Below are positions 1 through 7,685 of a stretch of DNA of 64,000 nt, in pieces. The notes below the pieces were generated by a model that did no database searches, was not told the DNA's origin, and worked only from the letters and a program-made list of their open reading frames with translations. Numbering within the stretch: the stretch's first letter is position 1; each line of letters starts with the position of its first letter. Origin of the DNA: Granulicatella seriolae (lineage in GTDB: Bacteria > Bacillota > Bacilli > Lactobacillales > Aerococcaceae); assembly GCF_024543085.1 (NCBI RefSeq), contig NZ_JANHNZ010000008.1, positions 23,381 through 87,380 of the forward strand, read 5' to 3'. Position numbers and translations under genes: made by a program.

Positions 1-2
1 AA

Positions 3-497
3 GACCTGCAAGCCATCAGAGAAGTTTGGCCAGACTTACTGGACAGCCTATCCGTGACACAAAAAGCCATCCTAAAAGCATCCGAACCAGTCGCCGCCAG
101 CAAAGACGGATTCGTGCTCAAATTTGACTACGAAATCCTCTGCCAACGAGCGGACGGAAACACTGAATTGATAGAAGCGGTTAAAAACTACTGCCAAAAA
201 ACCATCAATTACACCGGAGAATACGTCAGCGTTCAAAGCCAAGAATGGCCACTCATCCGTAAAGAATATATCCTAGAAAAACGAAAACTAAAAGACGAAG
301 AATCCGTCTCAGGCGCCACCGAAGACCCAGAAAACCAAGACCTACGATTAGACCTAGACAAAGCAGAACCCCAAGAAGAGCACGAAATAGACAACCTAAT
401 CGAAGACCAAATCATAGAAGAAGAACAAACCGAAGTAGATAAACTAGCTGAAAAAACAAAAGCCGACTTTGGGAATATAGTAGAAATCAGAGCGTGA
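3..497 (+). CDS. dnaX: DNA polymerase III subunit gamma/tau, C-terminal part
   Basis: This is the 3' end of an open frame that enters from the left edge, so the start lies outside the window. The visible 164 residues end in a long acidic, Glu/Asp/Gln-rich tail (roughly the last 70 residues), typical of the poorly conserved C terminus of tau. No catalytic motif is visible. The assignment rests mainly on position: dnaX-ybaB-recR is a conserved operon in Firmicutes, and ybaB and recR follow at 1421 and 1778. Tau would bridge the replicative polymerase core and helicase. A different replication protein with an acidic tail cannot be excluded from this fragment. Confidence 0.72.
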   Translation, partial: DLQAIREVWPDLLDSLSVTQKAILKASEPVAASKDGFVLKFDYEILCQRADGNTELIEAVKNYCQKTINYTGEYVSVQSQEWPLIRKEYILEKRKLKDEESVSGATEDPENQDLRLDLDKAEPQEEHEIDNLIEDQIIEEEQTEVDKLAEKTKADFGNIVEIRA

Positions 498-621
498 GGG
501 CGACTGCCCAGCTATGACAGGATTTTAGGAAATTTTTACGGAAGCCTTGAAGAGGCTGTAGAAAAATTTATCTAAATCCCGAAAAGCTAGGAGCCCGAAC
601 GCGTTTCAATCAGAGCGTGAG
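485..621. repeat. 14-bp direct repeat flanking a small inverted repeat
   Basis: AATCAGAGCGTGAG occurs at 485-498, where it includes the dnaX stop codon, and again at 608-621. Between the copies, 521-578 forms an imperfect inverted repeat (GATTTTAGGAAATTTTT against AAAAATTTATCTAAATC) with a small GCCT/AGGC hairpin in its middle. This looks like a small insertion or a local duplication of the dnaX end. The hairpin could also work as a weak terminator. Confidence 0.5.
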
Positions 622-746
622 TAGCGCTTAGAGCTGTAGAAATTTAGGGAATTCAAAGCTTGAGTCTATAAAGTGAAGAAAGTTGAAGAAAAAGCAATTC
701 CACGGTATAATTAAGTAAAATTTTAAGTAACCAAGGAGTGTTTTTT

Positions 747-992
747 ATGGAAAATATTATGCCTGTATCGGATATGCGATACTATAATCAAAAATTGAGT
801 GATGTCAGTGTTGGTTCCCAAGTTATCTTAACTCGTAATGGAAAGGCTGCTTATGCGGTTGTAGATATTGAGGAATGGCGAAAGACACAAGCGACATTAA
901 GATTGTTTGAAGAGCTTCAGAAAGGCTATCAGTCTTTACGAAATGAAGAACCTGTTTCTCGTGAAGAGTTTAAAACTAATTTAGGTATTTGA
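747..992 (+). CDS. Antitoxin, YefM/Phd family
   Basis: An 81-residue protein with the Phd/YefM pattern: an N-terminal DNA-binding half (MPVSDMRYYNQKLSDV, then a VILTRNGKAAYAVVDIEEW strand) and a charged C-terminal tail that normally wraps the toxin. ATG 747 is chosen over GTG 738 because AAGGAG at 733-738 sits 8 bases before it. The stop overlaps the start of the next gene (TGA/ATG), as in toxin-antitoxin pairs. In this family the antitoxin neutralises the RelE/ParE-fold toxin and autorepresses the pair. The pair sits inside the usual dnaX-ybaB-recR operon, so it is probably acquired. Confidence 0.82.
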   Translation: MENIMPVSDMRYYNQKLSDVSVGSQVILTRNGKAAYAVVDIEEWRKTQATLRLFEELQKGYQSLRNEEPVSREEFKTNLGI

Positions 993-1321
993 TGATGGGT
1001 TATACTGTGAATGTTGCACGCCAAGTACTTAGAGATGTTGAAGAAGCTGTTTTCTATAAGCGAGAGTTAGGTATGTATCTTGAAAATATTGAAAAGTTTG
1101 TCATTCATTTGGATACGTTAATCTATGAAAAGTTGGAAGAAAGTCCGTTGACTGGAACAAGTTTATCCTATCGTTTAGATGTCAGCACAAACATTCGGTA
1201 CCTACTGGAAGATGACTATATTTTATTTTATGCTATCCAAAATGATGAAAAAAAGGTAGATGTTTTACGCTTGTTACCAGCTAAATCGAATTGGATGAAC
1301 ACCATTCAAAAATATTTGTAG
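992..1321 (+). CDS. Toxin of the RelE/ParE superfamily
   Basis: A 109-residue protein translationally coupled to the antitoxin (start codon overlapping its TGA; ATG 995 is an alternative). It has the RelE/ParE layout: an N-terminal helical pair (residues about 8-45) followed by beta strands with LSYRLDVSTNIRYLLEDDYILFY and a C-terminal VDVLRLLPAKSNW strand. RelE-type members cleave mRNA on the ribosome and ParE-type members poison gyrase; the sequence alone does not tell which applies. YefM-type antitoxins usually pair with RelE-like endoribonucleases, so mRNA cleavage is the better guess. Confidence 0.75.
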   Translation: MMGYTVNVARQVLRDVEEAVFYKRELGMYLENIEKFVIHLDTLIYEKLEESPLTGTSLSYRLDVSTNIRYLLEDDYILFYAIQNDEKKVDVLRLLPAKSNWMNTIQKYL

Positions 1322-1420
1322 ATTTTTAATTACCACTGTCAAGTGAGTACAATCAGATTTATCTGAAGACTCAACCACTTAACACAAGCACACCATTTAA
1401 AATCACAAGGAGGTACCCAC

Positions 1421-1747
1421 ATGAGAGGTATGGGAAATATGCAAGGCATGATGAAACAAATGCAAAAAATGCAAAAAATGCAAAAACAAATGCAAGAGGC
1501 ACAAGAAAGCTTGAACCAACAAGAATTCACAGGTGTCTCCCAAAGCGACATGGTCAAAGTAACCATGACTGGTGAGCGCAAAGTGACCGCTATTGAGATT
1601 AAACCAGAGGCTGTTGACCCAGAAGATGTTGAGTTACTGCAAGACCTAGTCATGATGGCAGTAAACAATGCCCTTGAAACTGTAGCACAAGCCAATGACA
1701 GCACCATGGGCCAATTTACCAAAGGATTGAATATCCCTGGTTTCTAG
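1421..1747 (+). CDS. ybaB: Nucleoid-associated protein YbaB/EbfC family
   Basis: A 108-residue protein with the family features: a Met/Gln/Lys-rich N-terminal helix with [12 protein letters not shown] and a conserved core ([22 protein letters not shown], then [11 protein letters not shown]). The strong Shine-Dalgarno AAGGAGGT lies just upstream of ATG 1421. YbaB dimers bind DNA and are nearly always encoded directly before recR, as here (31-bp gap). Family size is about 100-110 residues, so it is full length. Confidence 0.93.
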   Translation: MRGMGNMQGMMKQMQKMQKMQKQMQEAQESLNQQEFTGVSQSDMVKVTMTGERKVTAIEIKPEAVDPEDVELLQDLVMMAVNNALETVAQANDSTMGQFTKGLNIPGF

Positions 1748-1777
1748 AAACGAGTCACAGAATGGAAGTGAGACCTG

Positions 1778-2374
1778 ATGCAGTATCCTGAACCAATCGC
1801 CAAACTGATGGATTCCTACATGAAATTACCCGGTATAGGCGCTAAAACAGCAGCTCGCCTAGCTTTTTTTAGCATGGATATGCGTGAGGAAGATGTGGTG
1901 AATTTTGCCAATGCCTTAATCAGTTGCAAGCGTGACCTGCGTATGTGCTCCATTTGTGGGAATGTGACGCAAGAAGACCCTTGTGAAATCTGCCAAGACG
2001 CTAGTCGTGACAAGTCGACGGTTTTGGTGGTGGAGGATTCTAGGGATGTTATGTCCTTGGAGCGGATGCGGGAGTATCATGGGCAATACCACGTTCTGCA
2101 CGGTGTTTTGTCGCCAATGGAAGGCACTGGGCCTGATGATATCAACGTAGCATCGCTGATTAAACGCCTGCAAGACCCAACCATCGAAGAAGTCATCATC
2201 GCAACCAACGCCACAGCTGAAGGCGAAGCGACCGCCATGTACCTATCCCGCCTGATTAAACCAGCCGGCATCAAGGTCACCCGCCTAGCCCACGGACTAT
2301 CAGTCGGCAGCGACATCGAATACGCCGATGAAATGACCCTCTTCCGCGCCATAGAAGGCAGACGAGAACTGTAA
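1778..2374 (+). CDS. recR: Recombination mediator protein RecR
   Basis: A 198-residue protein, the usual RecR length. It has an N-terminal helix-hairpin-helix ([14 protein letters not shown]), a four-cysteine zinc finger ([16 protein letters not shown], residues about 57-72), a Toprim domain ([14 protein letters not shown]) and the C-terminal Walker-B-like part ([15 protein letters not shown]). RecR works with RecO and RecF to load RecA on gapped single-stranded DNA. It is followed by a clear terminator, so it closes the dnaX-ybaB-recR unit. Confidence 0.96.
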   Translation: MQYPEPIAKLMDSYMKLPGIGAKTAARLAFFSMDMREEDVVNFANALISCKRDLRMCSICGNVTQEDPCEICQDASRDKSTVLVVEDSRDVMSLERMREYHGQYHVLHGVLSPMEGTGPDDINVASLIKRLQDPTIEEVIIATNATAEGEATAMYLSRLIKPAGIKVTRLAHGLSVGSDIEYADEMTLFRAIEGRREL

Positions 2375-2380
2375 AGCGAT

Positions 2381-2418
2381 AAAGACATAGAGCTCTGATG
2401 AGAGTTTTATGTCTTTTT
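2381..2418 (+). terminator. Rho-independent terminator after recR
   Basis: The stem AAAGACATA/TATGTCTTT with a short loop is followed by a run of T. Confidence 0.85.
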
Positions 2419-2554
2419 TTGTGGAAAATGGTGCTTATCATTAAAGGTTAGTTAAACTTTGAAAAAATCTCTCAAGGAGTGATTTATTTCTGTGACTAGT
2501 TTTTTCCCCCAACAAGCGATATACTGATAGAAACAGAGTAGGAAGGAGGCTCCT

Positions 2555-3541
2555 ATGGTCAATATTGTCAACGATATGAGCCTGATAGGCCAACAAATGT
2601 TAGATGGAGTGGTGACCAGTTACCCTCATCTGGCTCAGATGGATAAAACAGGTATTATTTATCAAAAGCACCAAGATGACCAGATTATTCCCATTATTTC
2701 TGGAGGAGGTAGTGGTCACGAGCCAGCCCACTTCGGTTTTGTCGGTCGTGGTATGTTAACGGCGGCTGTAAGTGGTCCGATTTTTGTCCCGCCTAAAGCC
2801 AAGCACATCTTTCAGGCCATTCAAACAGTCAACCGTGGTAAAGGTGTTTTCCTAATTATCAAGAATTTTGAAGCTGATTTAAAAGAGTTCCACCAAGCTA
2901 TTCAAGAAGCCAACCAAGCCGGAATATCAACCAAATATGTTATCTCCCACGATGATATTTCAGTTGATACCTACAATTTTCACATGCGACACAGAGGCGT
3001 TGCTGGCACTATTTTGCTGCATAAGATTTTGGGTCAGGCAGCTGTGCAAGGAGCGAGCCTAGACCAACTAGAGGACTTGGCGCTAGAACTCAGCGTCCAT
3101 ATCCATACCCTAGCCGTCGCCACCCGTCCAGCCACCATCCCAGGTCAAGACACGCCACTATTCCAACTAGGACCGCAAGAAATCTCATTTGGCATCGGCA
3201 TCCACGGTGAACCCGGCTATCGAACCGTCAACTTCGTCTCATCCGAACGACTGGCAAACGAATTAGTCAACAAACTAAAGATGAAATTCCGCTGGCAAGA
3301 CGGGGATGAGTATATCGTGCTCATCAACAACCTGGGCGCCACGCCACTCATGGAGCAGCTCATCTTCACAAATGATGTCATGCGCCTGCTGGAACTGGAA
3401 GGCATCAAAGTAAACTTCTTGAAAACCGGAAAATACATGACCAGCCTAGACATGGCGGGACTCTCACTGACCATGTGTCCTATCAAAAACCAACTATGGC
3501 TAGACTACCTACAAGCCCCAACCCAAGCGTTTGCTTGGTAA
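2555..3541 (+). CDS. dhaQ: DhaK paralogue, candidate coactivator DhaQ
   Basis: A 328-residue protein homologous to the dihydroxyacetone-binding kinase subunit DhaK, with the same fold motifs (GGGSGHEPAH, NLGATPLMEQ). It keeps the residues that bind dihydroxyacetone: His55, Asp108 and His217 correspond to His56, Asp109 and His218 of the DhaK encoded at 32469. The gene stands alone behind AGGAGG, without DhaL or DhaM partners, 29 kb from dhaS-dhaKLM. In Lactococcus lactis a solitary DhaK paralogue, DhaQ, senses dihydroxyacetone and activates the TetR-family activator DhaS; that role is the likely one here. A second kinase subunit sharing the single DhaL/DhaM pair is the alternative. No copy of the DhaS operator seen at 32367 was found upstream. 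Confidence 0.7.
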   Translation: MVNIVNDMSLIGQQMLDGVVTSYPHLAQMDKTGIIYQKHQDDQIIPIISGGGSGHEPAHFGFVGRGMLTAAVSGPIFVPPKAKHIFQAIQTVNRGKGVFLIIKNFEADLKEFHQAIQEANQAGISTKYVISHDDISVDTYNFHMRHRGVAGTILLHKILGQAAVQGASLDQLEDLALELSVHIHTLAVATRPATIPGQDTPLFQLGPQEISFGIGIHGEPGYRTVNFVSSERLANELVNKLKMKFRWQDGDEYIVLINNLGATPLMEQLIFTNDVMRLLELEGIKVNFLKTGKYMTSLDMAGLSLTMCPIKNQLWLDYLQAPTQAFAW

Positions 3542-3599
3542 ATGCAAGTCCCTGAACTTGGGAAAAGTCTATAAACAATAAAAGCTATTCCTAAATCAA

Positions 3600-3677
3600 A
3601 AATAGGTTCCCGAAAGGTATCCACAATGAGAACGGTAGTACCGTTTCGATTTCAGATATATTTTTGGGAACTATTTT
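3600..3677. repeat. LPR palindrome, short form (copy 1)
   Basis: The outer arms AATAGGTTCCC and GGGAACTATTTT pair, and the centre keeps only the first core hairpin, AACGGTAGTACCGTT. It is a short version of the long palindromic repeats described from 5646 onward. Confidence 0.6.
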
Positions 3678-3801
3678 ATTTTGTCATAATATTTATGCTT
3701 GCCCAATCTCTACTCCTAGTACATCGTGGAGCTCAGCCTCTTTTTTCTCAAGATTCGTATAATTTTTTAGTTTTGTTGCTGATATAATAGGATTATCGGT
3801 T

Positions 3802-4188
3802 GAATTATGAGAAAAGGCATCTTATTTGGGCATTTTACTGGGAGTAGAAGTCGTCTAGTCCCAGTAATTTACTAGATCTGGAGTGTTTTTCTAATAATTC
3901 ATACTATTTGTTAGATTTATTACTAGTATAACAGGATTATCAGTTGAATTATGAGAAAAGGCATCTTATTTGGGCATTTTACTGGGAGTAGAAGTCGTCT
4001 ACTCCCAGTAATTTACTAGATTTGGAGTTCTTTTCTAATAATTGGTACTATTTGTTAGATTTATTACTAGTATAATAGGATTATCGGTTGAATTATGAGA
4101 AAAGGCATCTTATTTGGGCATTTTACTGGGAGTAGAAGTTGTCTAGTCCCAGTAATCTAACAGATTTAGAGTATGTTTCTCATAATTC
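3802..4188. repeat. Tandem array of three palindromes, 144-bp period
   Basis: Units begin at 3802, 3946 and 4090 (period exactly 144). Each is a 99-bp palindrome: outer arms GAATTATGAGAAAA and TTTTCTmATAATTC-like, and an inner hairpin ACTGGGAGTAGA/TCTACTCCCAGT. Units are joined by a 45-bp AT-rich spacer, and a related spacer precedes unit 1. The outer arms match arrays at 11812 and 36678 and a single copy at 61501. The whole gap from 3542 to 4422 otherwise holds only two short LPR copies and no credible gene. Confidence 0.85.
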
Positions 4189-4301
4189 CTCATTATCGAA
4201 TCTTTTAAGATCTTCACTTGGTCAAGATGAAACGAATTTTGAGAAAACTTTGCTCATTCAAGACTTTGGAAGTGGGCAAACAGCCTATCTTGCAAGAAAA
4301 C

Positions 4302-4377
4302 AAAAGAGCCCTAGAAGTTTTATCAGAAATAGTGGCGCTACCGTTCTCATTTCTGATAAAACTTCTAGGAACTTTTT
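4302..4377. repeat. LPR palindrome, short form (copy 2)
   Basis: The arms CTAGAAGTTTTATCAGAAAT and ATTTCTGATAAAACTTCTAG pair perfectly around a short core that reads, on the minus strand, GAACGGTAGCGCCACT. Like copy 1 it lacks the branched core of the long copies. Confidence 0.65.
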
Positions 4378-4422
4378 TATGCAGATGTATTTGCTAGAGA
4401 TTCTTACCCAAACACAAAGAAG

Positions 4423-4461
4423 CACCCTCGAAGTTAGGTAAGACCTAACCTCAAGGGTGAC
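4423..4461 (-). terminator. Terminator of prsA
   Basis: On the minus strand, ACCCT and GTTAGGT pair with ACCTAAC and AGGGT, followed by a T-rich stretch about 20 bases past the prsA stop codon. Confidence 0.7.
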
Positions 4462-4483
4462 GCAATGTTTAAAATCTAGAAAC

Positions 4484-5479
4484 CTAGTTAGAACTTGACG
4501 CTTCACTGGAAGAGCTAGCTGCTTCACTAGATGATGCTGCACCAGCATCAGCAGGCAAGAATTCAGCAAGCGCATCTTTCAAGTCTTCATCGTTAATCTT
4601 GATGTTTGCTTCTTGGATCAATTTACCAACGATAGAATGGATGTAAGCTGAGTCTTTTAATTTTTCATTCAGCATTTCTTCTTCCATAGTTGCGCGGACT
4701 TTATCTAAAGCTTCTTTAGCAGGTTTGTCGGTCAACTTGATGATGTGGAAACCATAATCAGTTTGGACAGGCTCCTTGGTATAGTCACCAACATTGGCAA
4801 GGGCATAGGCTGCATCAGAGAAAGGTGCTACCATCTCGTTATGAGAGAATGGTCCGATGGTTCCGCCACTTTCTTTTGAGCCGGTATCGTCAGAGTTTTC
4901 TTTGGCCAAAGTCGCAAAATCAGCGCCACCATTCAGTTGGCCGATTAAATCGACAGCTTTTTGTTTAGCTGCTGCGATGGCTGTAGGGTCGTCTGTTGCT
5001 TTGCTAGCGATTAAAATATGTTGCACGGTAATTTTTGGTTGCCAAGCATCGTAGTGAGCTTGAACTTCTGCATCTGTGAAGGTTGTTGCCTTTTTAACAG
5101 CTGCGTTAATCAACTTGTTCAAGTAAACTGTTTCTTTATACATATCAATAGAAGAAAAACCACTTTGTTTAAGAATTGAGGTTAGGCCTTCTTCGCCGCC
5201 GTATTGCGTCATTTGTGTGGCAACTTCTGCATCAGCTTCTTTTTTCAAGGTATCTTTTTGGTCGCCAGCATCTTTTTCAAGAACTTGAATCATGACCAAA
5301 CGTTGCAAGGTAGCTGAACCAGCTTGGGATTTTAGAGCAGTATATAATTGATCCTTGGTGATGGTACCTGCATCTGATGTCAAGACTGTATCAGGAGAGC
5401 TAGTACCTGTTCCGTTTGAGCAAGCAACCAATACCACAGAGGATAGTAGGGCTAGGGCTCCTACGAAAGATTTCTTCAT
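4484..5479 (-). CDS. prsA: Foldase lipoprotein PrsA (PpiC-type peptidyl-prolyl isomerase)
   Basis: A 331-residue extracytoplasmic lipoprotein. The N terminus is a lipoprotein signal (MKKSFVGALALLSSVVLVAC) with a lipobox ending in the modified Cys20. A parvulin domain spans roughly residues 140-240 (ITVQHILI, then FATLAKENSDDTGSKESGG and YGFHIIKL). PrsA helps exported proteins fold at the membrane-wall interface. The C terminus ends in a Ser/Ala-rich low-complexity tail. ATG 5479 is preferred over the in-frame ATG 5497: the latter overlaps the GAAGGATG that serves as the ribosome site 8 bases before 5479. It is monocistronic, with its own terminator. Confidence 0.93.
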   Translation of the reverse strand: MKKSFVGALALLSSVVLVACSNGTGTSSPDTVLTSDAGTITKDQLYTALKSQAGSATLQRLVMIQVLEKDAGDQKDTLKKEADAEVATQMTQYGGEEGLTSILKQSGFSSIDMYKETVYLNKLINAAVKKATTFTDAEVQAHYDAWQPKITVQHILIASKATDDPTAIAAAKQKAVDLIGQLNGGADFATLAKENSDDTGSKESGGTIGPFSHNEMVAPFSDAAYALANVGDYTKEPVQTDYGFHIIKLTDKPAKEALDKVRATMEEEMLNEKLKDSAYIHSIVGKLIQEANIKINDEDLKDALAEFLPADAGAASSSEAASSSSEASSSN

Positions 5480-5645
5480 ATTGTACACATCCTTCAATAA
5501 TTTATCTAACAGTCAACAATATACCACATAATCAAGGCAAAACAAAGGTTAGAGCAAAAATACTACAAAAAAGTCAAACAATCTTCATGAATCAGCGGAC
5601 CTTGGGCAAAAAATCTGAAATAAAACAAGGAGCTTTCTACAGCAT

Positions 5646-5817
5646 AAAAGAGTTCCCCAGAAATCTATCCGAAATCAGAACGGGGCACCGTCGAAAACCT
5701 TGGTTTCACTGGCTTAGCTGTTTAGGTGGTTGTAAATCGGCTCAAGCCAAAACAACTACTATACGTCAGCTATGCTTCTGCACCGTGATGTCGGATAACT
5801 GTTCTGCAAACTCTTTT
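5646..5817. repeat. LPR palindrome, long form (copy 3)
   Basis: It begins AAAAGAGTTCCCC and ends AACTCTTTT, with the conserved branched core (GGCTTAGCTGTTTAGGTGG, TCAGCTATGC, CACCGTG). It lies between the divergent prsA and ABC exporter genes. The outer stem is less well paired than in other copies. Upstream, GGGCAAAAAATCTG resembles the flank of copy 6. Confidence 0.8.
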
Positions 5818-5954
5818 GTGTTTTAAAATCATGCACTCAGTTGGGACAAGAAAATTGAAAAAACAGCCTATTATTGGTAAAATAGCTTAATTATGGAATA
5901 AGGGATTCTGCCCAAATCCAAGACCACCAAAAACCAAAAAAAGGAGTGAAACAG

Positions 5955-7685
5955 ATGATAAAACAACTATTGCCATACTTTTCTAAGTATAAGCGATACC
6001 CCTTTCTAGCCTTCTTCACCATCATGATTGAAGTTTTATGTGAAGTTGCGCAACCTGTCATCATGCTAGAAATTATTGACAAGGGAATCCCCAATAAAGA
6101 CGTGGGCTTCATTGCCCAACAAGGCCTCATCATGGTGGGCATTTCGCTAGTATCCCTAGCTGCCGGGGTAGCCGGTGCCAAGTTTGCGGCCATTGCCGGA
6201 ACAGGTGTAGCTACCGAACTCCGCTATGCCGAAATGGAAAAGATTCAACAATTCTCCTTCCAAAACATTGATCATTTTTCTAACGCGTCATTGATTACGC
6301 GGATGACTAGTGACATCACCAATGTTCAAAACACAGCTATTATGACCATGAGAATTTTGGCTCGGGCGCCAATGATGATGATTTTTGCGGTATTCTTTGC
6401 GTTTAGAATTAACGCACAAATTTCCTTAACCTTTATGGTTGCTATACCGATTCTTGCCTTAGCACTAGCCCTTATTATCACCACTGCATTTCCACGTTTC
6501 CACAAGATGCAAGAAGCGACCGACCGCATCAACCGTACCCTGCAAGAGAACTTTATCGGGGTTCGCGTGGTCAAATCCTTCGTTCGTGAAGATTATGAGC
6601 GCCAAAAGTTCGCCAAGGAAAACCGCAACTTTAGAGAACGTGCCCTCAACGCCATGTATGTTATCATCCTCAACAACCCAATGATGCAGTTAACCATCTA
6701 CTCGGTAACCATCGCTGTTATGTGGTTTGGTGGGAACTTAGTCATCGGTGGCGGCATGACAACCGGTGAGTTAATCAGTTTCCTATCCTATATTACTCAA
6801 ATTCTTATGTCCCTCATGATGATTTCCTTCGTTTTCATCATGCTAACCATGACCAAAGCCTCTATGGAACGGATTTTTGAAGTCATGGACACTAAAACCG
6901 ACATCACCGAACCAATCTCCCCAACACCACTAACCGTAGCAAATGGAGATGTGCGCTTTGAAAACGTCCATTTCTCATATGGAAAAGACCAAACAGAAGA
7001 AGTGCTCAGAGACATCAACTTCAGCATCGACTCTGGACAGGTGCTAGGAATTATTGGGCCAACCGGGTCAGGGAAAACCTCGCTCGTTCAGCTGATTCCA
7101 CGACTCTATGACACGACAAAAGGTGCCGTTTTAGTGGGTGACCGCAATGTAAAAGACTACACCTTTAAAGAATTACGCCACAATGTATCCATGGTACTAC
7201 AAAAAAATACCCTCTTCTCAGGAACCATCCGTGAAAACCTCCTATGGGGAAATGAAGATGCCACTGACGAAGAACTAATTCAAGCCGCAAAATATGCCCA
7301 AGCCTATGATTTCATCATGGAATTGCCAGATGGCTTGGACAGCAAGATTGAACAAGGTGGTGGCAACTTCTCTGGTGGACAAAAACAACGTCTATGTATT
7401 GCCAGGGCCATGGTCCGCAATCCAAAAGTTCTCATCTTAGACGACTCCACTTCAGCCGTGGATACCACAACGGACTCACGAATCCGCGAAGCCTTCTTCA
7501 ATCACATGCCAGAAACAACGGTTATCATTATCGCCCAACGGATTTCTTCTATCCAAGGTGCAGACAAGATTTTGGTCTTGGATGATGGCCGCATCGATGG
7601 TATCGGAACTCACGAAACCCTTATTGAAAGCAATGCACTCTATCAAGAAATTCACCAAACGCAAATGGAAGGAGCGGAAGAATAA
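5955..7685 (+). CDS. Heterodimeric ABC exporter, half with degenerate ATPase site
   Basis: A 576-residue half-transporter with six membrane segments (residues about 15-310) and a nucleotide-binding domain. Walker A is GPTGSGKTS and the signature is FSGGQKQRL. The Walker B reads LILDDSTSAVD, with Asp where the catalytic Glu should be, and the H-loop reads IAQRISS, with Gln instead of His. This noncanonical site is the hallmark of the LmrC/BmrC/TM287 partner of heterodimeric exporters. The start is ATG 5955, with AAGGAG 8 bases upstream (GTG 5946 overlaps that ribosome site). The stop overlaps the next ATG (TAATG), so the two halves are made together. The likely role is drug or lipid export; the substrate is not readable. 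Confidence 0.9.
   Translation: MIKQLLPYFSKYKRYPFLAFFTIMIEVLCEVAQPVIMLEIIDKGIPNKDVGFIAQQGLIMVGISLVSLAAGVAGAKFAAIAGTGVATELRYAEMEKIQQFSFQNIDHFSNASLITRMTSDITNVQNTAIMTMRILARAPMMMIFAVFFAFRINAQISLTFMVAIPILALALALIITTAFPRFHKMQEATDRINRTLQENFIGVRVVKSFVREDYERQKFAKENRNFRERALNAMYVIILNNPMMQLTIYSVTIAVMWFGGNLVIGGGMTTGELISFLSYITQILMSLMMISFVFIMLTMTKASMERIFEVMDTKTDITEPISPTPLTVANGDVRFENVHFSYGKDQTEEVLRDINFSIDSGQVLGIIGPTGSGKTSLVQLIPRLYDTTKGAVLVGDRNVKDYTFKELRHNVSMVLQKNTLFSGTIRENLLWGNEDATDEELIQAAKYAQAYDFIMELPDGLDSKIEQGGGNFSGGQKQRLCIARAMVRNPKVLILDDSTSAVDTTTDSRIREAFFNHMPETTVIIIAQRISSIQGADKILVLDDGRIDGIGTHETLIESNALYQEIHQTQMEGAEE

Noticed and set aside
3600..4377. CRISPR array, because of regularly spaced repeats
   Set aside because: The repeat unit is a 99-bp palindrome with conserved, not unique, 45-bp spacers, and no cas gene is present.
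4139..4441. A 100-codon open frame on the plus strand
   Set aside because: It runs over array unit 3, short LPR copy 2 and the prsA terminator; no ribosome site.
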